In this document: positions 43,021 through 55,331 of the stretch, in pieces
Numbering within the stretch: the first letter of the stretch is position 1
Layout: the number at the start of each line of letters is the position of its first letter
Notes under the pieces: generated by a model
Told to the model about the DNA's origin: nothing
Seen by the model: the letters and a program-made list of their open reading frames with translations, nothing else
The model's database searches: none
Source of the DNA: Trichaptum fuscoviolaceum
Lineage: Eukaryota > Basidiomycota > Agaricomycetes > Hymenochaetales > Trichaptaceae
Direction: 5' to 3'
Assembly: GCA_910574455.1 (NCBI GenBank)
Contig: CAJSYZ010000006.1
Coordinates: 853,981-917,980, forward strand
DNA: 64,000 bases
Program-made: the position numbers and the translations under genes

Positions 43021-44766
43021 ATGGCTCAATTCAGTGATATTCCTGCGGAGATCATAGCTATCATCGCTCGGCAGCTACTGCGACCACACCATCTGGCTAA
43101 TGTTTCTCAGGTAAACAGACCTTTTCACGCTTATGCGACACCTTTACTGTATGAACGGACGTCAATCTTCGCTTGGCACAGAGAGAGCAAGAAGAAGGCA
43201 AGTAATTCCCGTACCGTATCTATGTGTAAGCTAATATAAGCTGTTCAGGCAACTCAACTCTTCTGGACACTTGCGAATTGCCCGCATCTTGCCCGATATG
43301 TTCGCAAACTGGGTATTTCATCTCTAGTGTACTGGTACAAGACCTAACAAGTATGCACAGAACTGCGCGACTTTCCGCGAGTGATTTCTCGCGATGAATC
43401 CTTCGAGCTGACGAAGATGTGTGTGCAAGGCATTCGAAACTGCACTAATCTTCGTGAATGCACCTGGACACGCGATGGTTCTTTGAAGGACGAGATACTT
43501 GAGGAGTTGTCCCAATGCCCGCAACTGCAGGCTGTGGAAATTAACGGGCATCACAACTGGAATTACAGCCCGGAGCTATTACAGCGGCTGACAAGACTTC
43601 GGAAGTTCTCGGTCATCATGCCCAGTGCAGAAGTCGTGCAGGTGCTTCCGGCATTTCTTGAAGGGAATAGCCAGTCTCTGGAATCTTTGACCATTATCTG
43701 CAAGGTAGGCCGATTATAAACTAGCCCAATTAATACTAACTCGCCATTAGTCTACAACATTAATCACCGATGAAATACTGCGCGCTCTTGCTCCGTCGCT
43801 AACGAACTTGAAACAACTTCATATTGCGGGTTGTCCGAAAGTGACACACAAGGGGATCGCTGACGTCCTCTGTTCTGGTATTACCGACCTTGCTCTTGAG
43901 GGTGTCTCTGGCCAGTTCGTATGTAGCGCAGTTATTCTCAGGTACCCATATTGAAACCTTACAGGATATGAAAGAATTCCGCGACTTTGCGCATCGTACA
44001 CATACTCTGCAACGTCTGGAGTCCATCTCACTGACATTTCCTCTGCGTGGGATGACCCAGGACTGGCTCTTATATGTGGAATCTCTGTTGTGGGACGCTC
44101 CGTTGCGCAGATTCAGTCTCTACGTCTCCGGCGGCCAGACGTCAGCACCTTTGCCGCTCAGTCCTCATTTTGTCCAGAATATTATCGACAGACACTCTGA
44201 CACACTCGTGAGATTCGCCGTTCTCCGCCTCCCTTTGAGTCTGTACAGCTTGGACTACATAATACGCAATAGCAAGGTTGAACAACTTTTTGTTTCTCTG
44301 CGCAAGGTTGACTTGGTAAGTTATTAAGCTCAGTCATGTCTTGCATTATTAATGTCTTTGGCGCAGGGAATGCTCGGCCCCACAGTCTCTCAGGCTCGGC
44401 AGTTGAGGACCTTACATGTGACCTACGCGATTCAGTCGGGAGCGACCTTCAACGACGATGAGGAAGATGGCGAAGCGGCTTTGATAGAATCGGATGAAAT
44501 AGACGTGAACAGGCCACTGCCATCGATGGACGAACTTGAAAGAATTGCAAGCCACTTTGGCCCGACTATTCATCAGTTTGGTGTGCAAACGCGTGTGTGG
44601 CAGGTGAGACCATGTGCTAATAAACTATAGACGTTGTTGATCGGATCATCAACAGGTTAATCGCCTGCCTGTGGTTGGAAAGGATGGGACGCTCTCTGCT
44701 TCTGTCCGTCTAGGCCCGTATGAAAGCCCAGAAGTACCGGATGCTTTCCTCGTAGTACGCACTTGA
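43021..44766 (+). CDS. F-box / LRR protein
   Basis: The start MAQFSDIPAEIIAIIARQLL followed by HHLANVSQVNRPFHAYATPL is a good F-box-type N terminus, which would bind Skp1 in an SCF ubiquitin ligase. The following exons carry leucine-rich repeats: NCTNLRECTWTRDG, LSQCPQLQAVEINGH, LTRLRKFSVIMP, SLTNLKQLHIAGCPKVTHKG, RLESISLTFPL, QARQLRTLHVTYA. An acidic insert (DDEEDGEAALIESDEIDV) lies near the C end. Several short introns join these. The last exon gives VNRLPVVGKDGTLSASVRLG and stops at 44764-44766. It is unrelated in detail to the F-box-like pair at 29575. Substrate unknown. Confidence 0.75.
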
Positions 44767-45379
44767 AGAAGGATAAAATAAACGTCAAAGGTATCGAAGA
44801 TTGTGGTTGATGATCGGATCGTCAAAAAGGCGCCCTTGCATGGTAAGTGGCGAATTCGTTACAAACTAAGTGCCTCTATCATGTGCTTGGAAGCGCGAAT
44901 GTGAGTCTTCAACCGGCCTTCCACATGTAGACTGTCACGTATCAATCTCGTGGAGAGTTTCTGATGTATCGATCATTGATCGATGACCGTCTTCGCCTGC
45001 AATTTCTTCTCTGTCAACGTGAGTCGAAGCGACATGTGATCGCTTCGTGCCCCGTCGTGGGCCGTGCAACACTGGCCGATAACCGCATTTGTACCAAGCT
45101 CAGTCGACATTGTCCACAAGGAGTTACTCGCGAGTATAAATAGCTCTCATTCCCTTGTCGTCTTTAGGCAACGACGATCATACATTCCATCATTGTCACT
45201 ATAATATGTGATGTGGCAGAAGAGAAGACATTTTCTAATATACTAAGGGCTGTAATACAGTACATATAGACACTCGACATTGGGTGCTAGAACTTCGTCA
45301 TATATAAACAGACTCGGAGCGGACTCAGAGTAACTGAACAATCTTGATACCAGTCCCCTCCTTCGACTCTCTAGATAAG
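44767..45379. other. Intergenic, GH5 promoter region
   Basis: About 610 bp. It contains an inverted repeat CGAAGCGA-catgtga-TCGCTTCG (45025-45047) and two TATA-like boxes, TATAAATA near 45135 and TATATAAA at 45301. The latter lies at the usual distance from the GH5 start codon. Confidence 0.5.
45301..45308 (+). promoter_or_regulatory. TATA box of the GH5 gene
   Basis: TATATAAA 79 nt upstream of the ATG at 45380, followed by aacagactcgg. A second candidate, TATAAATA, lies about 165 nt further upstream. Confidence 0.55.
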
Positions 45380-47153
45380 ATGAAGTCGCTCCTCTTCTTT
45401 TCGGTCTTCAGCTACTTGGCTTGGGTTGGAACATTGGTGCAGGCCAATGACTTCGCTGGCGCAAATTCATATTTCCTATATGCTTTAAATGTGCGTCGTT
45501 TTTCCTCTAATTTCTTGACTGCTAATAATTCTTCCTGAAGCAAGTAGACCGGCTCGCAGTTCTTGATGCGATGCAGAGCGCCAATATGAAGTGCAGGTCC
45601 TTGTCCGTCCATTGCAAAGTACATTACTAACTAAACTATTTTGTCAGTGCTCCGTGTTTTTATAACCATTGTTGCCCAGGGAAACAAGGGCTCTAGCGCA
45701 TCAGCTGTTAACGATCTGGAGACTGTCGCAGGTTAGATGCGATCCTTCACTCCGATGATCGCATAACATTACACTGAAACCATATTGAAGTCGGAAAGTA
45801 CGATGATACAATCCTCAAGCAAATTGATACACTAGCTTCCGAAGCCCATGCGCGGGGTCTGTTCCTTTCTTCCCCATTGTCCCATTCCCCATTCTGGCTC
45901 AAATTTCTACCTGCCTTAGATATTAAACTCGTCATTGCAATGCATGACCGTTACGCCCTTGGATGCTGGAGTACTGACGCCTACGTTGCGAAATACAACC
46001 TTCCAACAACGGACTGTAGCAGCGGTGTCCCAGACTCGTCCATCTTCTACACGAATGAGAATGCTATAGCAGATGTAAGTAAGTCGTCCGTTGTCAAACA
46101 AGAGGTGCTCTCAAATACAACCTTGGCATTTTGTGTAGTATGACAATCGTCTCCGACATATTCTGAACTTTCAGTCCCCGAATTTCGGTGTCCCGTGGCA
46201 TCAATTATCTGGTGAGGACATGGTATCATCTCAGCCCTTTGGTGTGTTTCGCTGACGTGGCTTGTAGATGCTATTTTCGCTTTTGAAGTCGAGAATGAAG
46301 CCATGGGTCATATGGACGTCGTTAACCCAGATTGGTGGCAAGTATTTACACCCCTCATTTTTCTGTACATCTGTTTTCAGCGTGCCTAATTCTACCTGGG
46401 AATATAGGTGCGATCGTGCCAAGACAATCCGAAGCGTCCTCGGAACTTGGGGATTCAGATATCCACTGGCGGGGGTACGGACCTTCCGACCTCTACTCAG
46501 AGCCAGTTCTTCACGTATGTTCTACAATTTTTCTCGTCTAGTAAATCTAGTTAATATGTTTCAATAACGCATTTGCATTGACTATAACTGCGTAAATGAC
46601 TGCGTGCAATACAATAGCTGCACAGATCTCCAGATAATCGCACTGCATGACTATAACCTCTCGCCTTCATACGTCGCATCACATATTGACGCGGCGAAGC
46701 CTCTCGCGATTAACTCCGGAAAGCGGCTCCTATACGAAGAGTTTGGTGCGCTCGGGGATAGCAAGCAAAGTCAGATCCAAGCCGTGGTAAACACCCTGAT
46801 CTCAGTGAGTTTTAATTCCCCCCTTCGCGTTCTGGTGAGAAGCAGAGGCGCTTGGGCTGCAACTGACTGCTTTGATGCATAGACTGGCGTTCCATGGATG
46901 TACTGGGAACTCACGAAACCTGGATCGGGGAGCTCTAACTACGAGGTATGAGATTTCCCACACATATACTTCACTCATAAGGTCCGATTCCGATGCCCGA
47001 GGAGGCTGGGATACATAGTGTGAACTCTTCGTGTGAAGTGTGCTGATGATTTCACAGGTCTGGACTGACGAACCATCATGGTCCACTCTAATGTCGGCAT
47101 CAATCACGACAAATGAGCAAGGCGGGGAATTCGGGTGGCCTGAGATTGACTAA
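45380..47153 (+). CDS. Secreted GH5-type glycoside hydrolase, one frameshift
   Basis: A cellulase/mannanase-type TIM barrel. The signal peptide MKSLLFFSVFSYLAWVGTLV is followed by QANDFAGANSYFLYALN, then VFITIVAQGNKGSSA, IKLVIAMHDRYALGCW and IFAFEVENEAMGHMDVVNPD with the likely acid/base Glu (NE). Next come CTDLQIIALHDYNLSP and KRLLYEEFGALGDSKQ with the likely nucleophile Glu. The gene ends WMYWELTKPGSG ... GEFGWPEID. One break is visible: upstream CDRAKTIRSVLGTWG and downstream IQISTGGGTDLPTSTQSQFF are in different frames, and one more G in the run at 46448-46452 would unite them. Two introns (near 45593 and 46338) seem to use GC donors. Otherwise intact; substrate not predictable. Confidence 0.78.
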
Positions 47154-47484
47154 GGGACGGAGGAATAGTTCTAAGCATCACTCGCCTTTTTCCACCGACG
47201 AGGGGAAGCCTAAAAACCAGCTATCAATAGGACGATAAAGATGCGGTTGAAATCGTATGTACGAAAGGGATAGGTATGATGTACTACGAAGAATCGGGAG
47301 CAGGATAAATAGTTTCTGCCACATACATTGGATGCTCGGATGTGAGACGTTAAACAGTAAAGGAAGTGCAAGTGATCTATCTAGCAACCGTATAGGTATG
47401 CCGTGAGTAGGATCAACGAATGAGAAATCAAATGAATCAGTCCTGTGATGAAGGGATGAGAGATCCAACAGAACTGAAAATCGT
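47154..47484. other. Convergent 3' flank
   Basis: About 330 bp between the converging GH5 and membrane-protein genes. No feature was seen beyond open frames without domain character. Confidence 0.4.
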
Positions 47485-49003
47485 TCAAGTGCGGTTGGAG
47501 GATTTCGTATCTGATGGAGCACTTCTCGATTCCATTTCGCTGCTACGTGCGGAGGAACGGTTAGCCGACAGACCAGCCGCAACATCTACATATGACGGTG
47601 GGATCTCCAGTAAAGGGCCCCCATCGCGGTGCTGAAGGACATGTTCATTCTCCATATCCCAATCAGTAGGGACACTAGGAGGTAATTGACTCCCTGAAGG
47701 CTGAGGCATTTCGTTGCCTGATGATGAAGAGAAAGTGCGTGACATTCCAACGTATGAGGATGATCCAGAAAGTTCATGCGATATGTCATCATGATAGCGG
47801 GCAGGCTTCGAGTTCGGAGCGGGGTCATACGGCGAAAATGGTGAGGGTGAAGGATCTTGCCATAAATCTGGTAAGAGCGCTGGTTCAGGTTTACCCCGAC
47901 GTCCCCGTCGACGCCTCCAAAGCAATAATGCACCCAAGGCAAGTAACAACGTGATGCCTACAAGCACAAAAATCGCTGCGAAGGTAGCTTTGGAAAGCGG
48001 CTTGGCTGGTTGTTTGGGATGCTGATCCGTAGTCGACGAACTGCCTGTAGTCGTGTCTGCTCCCCCACAAGACAAGTCAGTAGTACCGACGGTGTTGAAT
48101 ATTCGAGAGCCCGATCCCCATACTCCATTATCATCAGACACAGCCGCTGATACAAGTTGTTAGTAACTTGAAGGAAGCCTCGATGCATATTCGAGTTTAA
48201 CCCGTACCCAATAAATCGCCATTCGGATCGGCACGATTGATGTAAGTTGCAACGTCATCCGTAGGTCCCAATGTGATATTCGTCACTAGCGTAGAATTCT
48301 TCGCGGCGAGAGTGATCTTGTACGGTTTCTTGCCGTCTCCCCATACACGAAGGCCAAATTTATCGCAGGTCGTTATAGATGACTTCGTGATATTCGTTGT
48401 TAAGGTTATGTTCACCGAAGGTGCTGATGGAAGACAACTTGAGTCGCCATCTGACAGCGTTTCAATACATTGAGTAAGTGTATAGGTAATTATCGAAGAA
48501 GACTTACCAGCGATATCATAGGTGGCAATAGACACCCCTGCAGAGAGACCCTTTGAGTCAATGACAGTTAATAAAAGTGTGGATTCTACGCAAATTATGT
48601 CAGTGATCGAATTACAGCTCCTGCAATACCGCATAGACAGACGTACTTGAAGGTTGATTTACTGTCCATGACAGGTTGGCTACGTCAGAGCCTATGAAGC
48701 TTGTCGTAGGAACTCCAGACTCTCGAAACGCAATGAGATAGTACGGTGGTATGCCGGGAACTGCGTTGCTATCATTCGAGTCGCGGCTTTCAAGCTCTAT
48801 CTGGTATTTAGTGCATTGCTCTTATGTTTGAGAGTTTGGTGCCTATGCGTAACGTTAATCAACAAGTATAGTTCAGACCAAAGAGAACACGAACACTAGG
48901 ACCTGTAAACGACCAGATGAGATTCAAGTGTTGCTGGCACCAGCAGCACTCGGGCCAAACAGCCAGAGTCAACGCAAAGAAGAGGAATGAGAGACAGAAC
49001 ATT
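47485..49003 (-). CDS. Secreted-domain single-pass membrane protein
   Basis: Starts at 49003 with a signal peptide (MFCLSFLFFALTLAVWPEC). The extracellular part is spread over several exons and has Asn glycosylation sequons (VNITL, TNITK, KNSTL, TNITLG) and paired Cys. It ends near SGSRIFNTVGTTDLSCGG and a Ser/Thr linker. One transmembrane helix follows, ATFAAIFVLVGITLLLALGA, then a stop-transfer WRRRRGRRG and a cytoplasmic tail rich in Ser and Pro. The tail ends SAPSDTKSSNRT with the stop at 47485. This architecture is common among basidiomycete cell-surface proteins of unknown function (Mid2/WSC-like in layout, not in sequence). No enzyme domain was recognised. Confidence 0.72.
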
Positions 49004-50368
49004 CCCGTCTTCGAACGAGGTGCTCTAGGGACCACGAAGGCGAGCTTTCAAGACAGGCTGACGACGTGGATGCCGTGGGCACAACAAATTTTATAGAGTC
49101 CAGTGATTGTCAAAGCGCCAAGGCACTGACCACGGGCGACTCGCTGGAAAGAGGCTATGATCGAACAATCAGTGTCGTAGCGCTTCAACTTCGCAACTAG
49201 CATAGCATGCGCGAACTAGAACGCTCCTTCTGATTCTGCATGGGAAGCTTTCTTGCTCCTTATAGGAAAATGGGTATTGCTACCTTGCAGTCAATGCGCG
49301 GTAAGTAGGTCTATAACTAGATCATCAGACTGCTATGATACTTCGCACTTCAAGACAAGCGAAGCACAATACCTATTCATAATCGACTTACAAAAAAAAA
49401 GTCCGTGACATGCAGCGATGCATCGTGTACGAACGCAAGAAAAGCGAAGGAGTTGCTTCCGCTCTGATCACTGAGGCCAACCTCGAGCGGAGAGCTTTTC
49501 GAGAGATAGGTCCGACTCGGAAATGCGGGTGGTCTACGATTGCGAAGAGGTCTATCGGGTATATCACAGAGCTGAGACAAGTCATGATCGAGCCGAACTC
49601 TCAGACAATGCGGGCTCTTGTTGTTTGACGGTCTGGTAGGATAGCGTTGATATAACTCAGATTTCTAGTCTGGGTTGCAATTTAACCCGACTTGGAAGAG
49701 GACAATTCTGTAGCTACTGCCAGTGATTCCGAGAGATTGCGATGTGAGACAATCACCATTCGTGAAGGCAACAACAGCCCAGGCTGAAGAGGTTATGATC
49801 GAATCAGTTGATCTGTCGTGCGGCGTATAAACCCAATTGATCACGATGTCAAGCGTGCGGTGATTAGATTTTCGCGCCCTAGCATAGCGCTTGAATCTAG
49901 TCCTGCCAATCTTTGCAAGTGAAGATTCGGAGACGTATGGCTTTCTGCTGTGAGTTTAAAATGGAGGTCTACTTCCCATGATGAATCTAGTTAATAATTT
50001 ATGTATCATCATTACATTTCGAATCAAACACTGCACTTACTTTGCCACTTGAGGTCGTGAACCCAGGATTTAAGTAAGCTTTCTAAAACATGACGAGCTA
50101 ATTAACGCTCTCGCTCTTATATTCCACTGAAAAGGGTTAGAGGCAAGAGAGCAGCTGCCGACCCAGTCAATTGCGTTCAGAGGATTCAATGCTCGAAAAT
50201 AGGAGTGTATAATAAAAGTGTATGGAGGTCAAGAGTGTTTGCGGTTTCAAGTTGAATCAAGGAGTTCAGGGCCGGTCTTATAGCCCGAAATGGGCGATGT
50301 TATAGGGATTGAGTCAATAGTTACTGGTTAACTAAGGTCTACATTCTCCACCTACCTCGACATCCAGG
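49004..50368. other. Long intergenic region
   Basis: About 1.36 kb. One plus-strand frame at 49410-49628 (72 codons, basic, Arg/Lys-rich) is open, but it has no recognised domain and no clear splice partners. The rest is AT-rich. The promoters of both neighbouring genes must lie here. Confidence 0.4.
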
Positions 50369-51690
50369 ATGGCGTCCGAAGAGCCTCTTTTCGATCCAAC
50401 TCTGAAAAAGAAGAAAAAGAAGAAGGCAGTCGCTTTCTCAGAAGATCCCTTGGGCGCCGACGCAGACCCCACAACCCCCGCGCCTCCCCTCGAGGATGAT
50501 GATGCACCCGCGACCGTACACGAGCAGATGCGCCAGAGCAATGGGCTTGACGACGACGACAAGTTGGACGACGATGAGGCGAAGGCTCTGTTTGGTGATC
50601 TGAAGAAGAAGAAAAAGAAGAAGGAGATTCCGATGGATTTTGTGAGGATGATTCATCATTAAGCATATTTATAAACTTACACTATTGCATTTATCTCAGG
50701 GTGAAGAGGGATCGGGCACTTCAACACCTGCAGAACCTGCGGCCACGGATGATCTTGACTTCTCCGATATCAAAAAGAAGAAAAAGAAGAAGGAAATTCC
50801 TCTTGATCTCGTATGTCCTGCCTAATTTGTCTTTATACATGGTTCCATTGACTCGTGTGCTATAGGGTGAAGATGGCTCGGGCACCTCCACCCCTGTAGG
50901 AGAGGGAGCTGCAGCAGCGGGAGATGATCTCGACTTCTCGGATCTGAAGAAGAAAAAGAAGTCTGCGGCGAAAAAGAAGGCCGCATTGGACATGGAGGCG
51001 TTTGAGCGCGAGCTTGGTGCACGGCCAGAGGAAAACGATGGCGATCATGTGGATGATATTGACGAGGCAGAGCTTGGTGATGATCCGTTCGCGAGAGGTG
51101 GTGATGGTGAATCTCACCGACTAGACGCTGGCAGCGAGCCGTGGCTTGGAAGCGACCGTGATTACACGTATCCGGAACTCCTGCATCGATTCTACGGCCT
51201 CCTGCACGCACAAAACCCATCTCTGCTCTCCTCCACAAGCAAAAGGTACACAATCGCCCCGCCGCAGATCATGCGCGAAGGCAACAAGAAGTCCATCTTC
51301 ATGAACGTTACCGACATCTGCAAGCGTATGTCCCGCAACCCGGAGCACGTAATCCAGTTCATGTTTGCGGAAATGGGTACCACTGGGTCTGTGGACGGTT
51401 CCGGGCGCCTGGTCATCAAAGGTCGTTTCCAGCAAAAACAGATTGAGAATGTGTTGCGGCGGTATATCGGTATGTCTTCACTTCTGCTCCTGTACATGAT
51501 GTCCGAGCTGAACAATTTATTAGTGGAGTACGTGACATGCAAGACATGCAAGTCTCCAGACACGAGATTAGAGAAAGAGAACCGTATCTTCTTCGTTGAG
51601 TGCAACTCATGCGGTTCGAGACGGTCAGTGAACGCGATCAAGAGTGGTTTCCAGGCGCAAGTCGGACGCCGCAAAAAGACTGCGACGTAG
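50369..51690 (+). CDS. SUI3: Translation initiation factor eIF2 beta
   Basis: The beta subunit of eIF2, which delivers initiator tRNA to the ribosome. The start [19 protein letters not shown] gives the first Lys block; two more blocks follow ([15 protein letters not shown] and [15 protein letters not shown]), with a weaker fourth run ([11 protein letters not shown]). These K-boxes bind eIF2B-epsilon and eIF5. The conserved core runs from [19 protein letters not shown] through [35 protein letters not shown] and [17 protein letters not shown]. The C-terminal zinc ribbon has CKTC and CNSCG pairs and ends [11 protein letters not shown]. Introns follow the second and third Lys blocks at matching positions, and another precedes VEYVTCKTC. 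The length is usual. Confidence 0.95.
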
Positions 51691-51928
51691 TATCTCTTAT
51701 TGTACTCTTGTGTACTTACCATCCTTGTCTTTGGAGTCTATTGTATACTCCGTGATAAACTAACTGAAAAGAATGTATAACAAAACAAGAAAATGTTTGA
51801 GACGTAATACTGAGGTTATTTTACCATATACGGCGCATCTCATTTAAGTACGTCCGCCGAAGCCACTAGTAACGAGACACTACTTCTTTGTCTTGTACCA
51901 ACTCCTAGACGCCATTATCGCGAGCATA

Positions 51929-54828
51929 ATGCGCGTCAAAACGCTGGAAATCAGATGGCACGATAGTAAACCGATAAATTCGTGCGATTTCCAGTCTGTT
52001 CCGTTTAAAAAGGCGCGTCCGACGCACGAAAAGGACTACACAAGCCAGTCGTACCGCTTGGCCACGGGCGGTGAGGATAACAATGTTCGAGTGAGTTGTT
52101 CAAAAGCGCACTGTGTACGGGTGAGCTGCTCATGTTGAACTGATGGTCTACAGATTTGGATGGTGTACCCGAACATCATGCCTCCCAGCGTGGCAGCGGT
52201 GTCGAGCTCGTCCACCGCGCCGGCACACCCACCCCGAGTTGAGTATCTCGCCACTCTGGCAAAACATCAAGCACCTGTAAATGTCGTACGGTTTAGTCCG
52301 AACGGTGAGTCGAGTATCCTCGTCGAAAGCGCGGAACTGACGCGTTTAATAGGGGAATTGCTCGCGTCGGCTGGGGATGGTGAGTGAATACCTCTCGTCA
52401 ATCGTCGGGCGTTGAGGCATCATGCAACAATGCGGTTTTCATTGATACCACTCAGCTACATGGGCTCATGAAACGTGCATTTCAAGAGAAGGCTTTCTTT
52501 TTTTTTTCTCTGCCAAGTTGGGTATTGTGACCATTGGTCCATAAGACATGAAGACTCATTACACTTTCATTTCGAAATCTTCCGTACTGTCCGGCAGTAG
52601 TGCAGGAGTATTGGTGAGACATTAAACGACTTTGGTTTCAATTGGGAAGAGGTATCTCGCGCTATCGCTACCCGATATACTTCTTCCCCGCTATATAGAC
52701 GACGACCTCATTTAGCATGATGACTTCGCTCCGTTTTGCATTGTTGTGGCTTCTCTCATCAACACATGCTAAATATGACTTACAGATGGGATGATTATTA
52801 TTTGGGCGCCGTCGAGTTCTCCGCCGACGAACAATTTCGGTTCTGATGCAGACGAACATCAGTACGAGAAAGAGTACTGGAAGCCTCGAACTCCCTTTCG
52901 TTGTGCAACAATGCAGGTCTACGACCTCGCTTGGTCTCCGACTGGTGACTACATTATTGCTGGCAGTACCGATAACACTGCACGAATTTTTAGTACGCAT
53001 GATGCCAAGTGCGTCCGTGAAATCGCGGAACATAGTCACTTCGTGCAAGGAGTAGCATGGGACCCTCTCAATGAGTATATCGCGACACAGAGCAGCGACC
53101 GCGCCGTGCACGTATACAACGTATCTGCACGCCCGGGAGCCCCTGTTGAAGTGCACGCGGTGGGAAAGAACACCAAAATGACCGTGCGGCACAGCCGGAC
53201 GCCAAGTGTCGGAAGCAGGCGTCCGCGCATGAGGAGGGCCGAGTCGACAGCGAGCGACGCAGAGTCGGCTATAACAAGTGCTAGTGAACACATTGGACAC
53301 AGAGAAAGGAGAGACGAGGAGGCGGGATCCTCCACGGTGCCTATCTCTGCAGTTCCGCTCACCCCAGCACCATCAATCGCCAGCACTCCGTCGCAATCCG
53401 TTTTCCTACCTCCCCCCTCTGACCGCACAATGTCACGCCGTTCCTCCTTCAGTTCAAATGCACCTGGATCGCCCTCTCAGTATAGCACCCACATTGGTCG
53501 CTCACCATCCCCTATGCCACCCTTGCCCGCCATCCGCGCGCCCCCGAGCCCACAGTTAATGGCACAAACTCGCTTATACGGCGATGAAAGCTTTACAAAC
53601 TTCTTCCGTCGACTAACCTTCAGTCCTGATGGAGGCCTTCTTCTCACTCCGTCTGGGCACTTCGAAGATACAACCGAGCTCCTCTTGTCGAACAACGAAC
53701 CGCAGCGGGGGCGACGCGGGAATCCCGCTGACTTGCACCACTCGGACCCCAGTTCTACTTCATCAGTATACATTTACTCTCGCGCAAACTTCGCGCGACC
53801 TCCAATCGCGCAGCTGCCTGGGCACAAGAAAGCAAGTGTCGCAGTGAAGTTTTCGCCTGTCTTGTATGAGCTCCGTCCAAATGTCGTTGGTGCTGGTCCG
53901 AAGGAAGCGAAGACGGTTGCGATAGCTGTTGAGAGAGGAAACAGCGAGCAAGTAGACCTCGATATTCTAGGTCCTGTCGCCGTCTCCGATGTCCCGGTAG
54001 AAAGTGAAATGCGTTCACCGAGAAAACCTTCTGTTGATGCCCAAGCGTCGCCGTCGCCCATCGCACCTCATCCCTCACAGACACTGCCTTCTCCCGCCCT
54101 TAGTGCAGTTGATGGCCAGCCCCAGACGCCAGCACCGAGGCGTCGGGCACCTACACCCTTGGGCAACGCCAGTAGTGCCACGGGATCTGTCTTTTCTCTG
54201 CCATATCGAATGTTGTTCGCCGTGGCTACCATGGACACGATCACCATACACGATACTCAGCAAGCCAGTCCGATTTGCATGCTTACGAAGCTACACTACG
54301 ATGAGTTCACAGACATGGCATGGTGAGCTTTGCTTGACGAGTGCCTTTTGACACGAATGGCTAACATTCTACAGGTCTCCGGACGGACAGTGTCTTATTC
54401 TCACTTCTCGTGATGGTTATTGCACTATCGTCATTTTTGACCAGATTCTTCCCGCGCATCATACGCAACAACAATCCCTCCAACTCCAGTCCATCGCATA
54501 CTCCCATTCACACTCGCACGGCCACGGCCACCACCACTCCTCGTCTCAGCACTCTGTCCGTGCTCCTACACCGTCTGCGTCGTCCGCCTATCCGTCGGCT
54601 TCTCCCGCCATCACGCCCTCACCCACGCCTGCAAAGCGCAGTGCACCGCTTCCTTCTATCCCGTCTGCAGGCGATATGACCTCCATCAGCGAGTCGTCGA
54701 GCACGAGCACGAGTACAGGCAACCTTGCCAGTGCGAGTGAAGGTGCGCAAGTCCACAGCGAAATTGCTGAGCCGCCGAAGAAAAAGCGACGGGTCGCTCT
54801 CACTCGCGTCGGTGATCTTGGATCATGA
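51929..54828 (+). CDS. CAC2: CAF-1 chromatin assembly subunit B (WD40, CAC2/p60)
   Basis: The middle subunit of chromatin assembly factor 1, which deposits H3-H4 behind replication forks. The start MRVKTLEIRWHDSKPINSCD is typical. WD repeats follow: SYRLATGGEDNNVRIW, HQAPVNVVRFSPN, GELLASAGD, then after a long intron DGMIIIWAPSSSPP, VYDLAWSPTGDYIIAGSTDN, HFVQGVAWDPLNEYIATQSS and DRAVHVYNV. A Ser/Pro-rich insert separates these from YGDESFTNFFRRLTFSPDGG, HKKASVAVKFSPVLYEL and DEFTDMAWSPDGQCLILTSR. The C terminus is Ser/His-rich and ends PKKKRRVALTRVGDLGS, with a likely nuclear localisation signal. The intron at about 52381-52786 is some 405 nt, far longer than its neighbours. Confidence 0.92.
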
Positions 54829-55331
54829 TCATGAAGCTACAGTATGAAAAGTACCGCCCATTCCTAGTCTTTCTTCCGCTTTCCTTTGGTTTAACTCATT
54901 GTATACGTCTTTTCAGTCTTGAGTCTGTTGTTGCGTCCAAGATTGGTGTCTCCTCCCTGAACATTCGGGAGGTGTGTAATTATAAATCTTGCTGTTATTG
55001 TCCTAGTCTCCGTTACATATACATAGTACACTATTCACCGCTATTGCCTCACTCGGAAGGGGCACTTCACGGACCTGAGGCAAAAAAAGAGGAAAAGCCC
55101 GTAACTGTCACAACTTGTACTTATCTATCACCATCTTCAACTCTGCATACACGTCTCAATAATCTCGGAGAGTCTTGCCAGTTGTAGGGGAGGGGGGGCA
55201 GTCGAATTGTGGTGTGAATAATCTCCTTGGAGTCAGAAACAAATTTAATTCTTGTGGTCCACATAGAGTATCGATTTGATTGCTATAAATGCTATCGAAA
55301 GATCGAATAACGATTAATCAAACGACATACT
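54829..55331. other. Convergent 3' flank, CAC2 / SPP-like B
   Basis: About 500 bp of AT-rich sequence between two converging genes. No gene or structured repeat was seen apart from a short G run near 55190. Confidence 0.4.

Noticed and set aside
49410..49628. 72-codon basic frame in the long intergenic region
   Set aside because: Nothing recognisable and no splice partner; kept only as a note in the intergenic entry.
52668..53300. 210-codon minus-strand frame
   Set aside because: Antisense to CAC2 exons with clear WD40 sequence; no domain.
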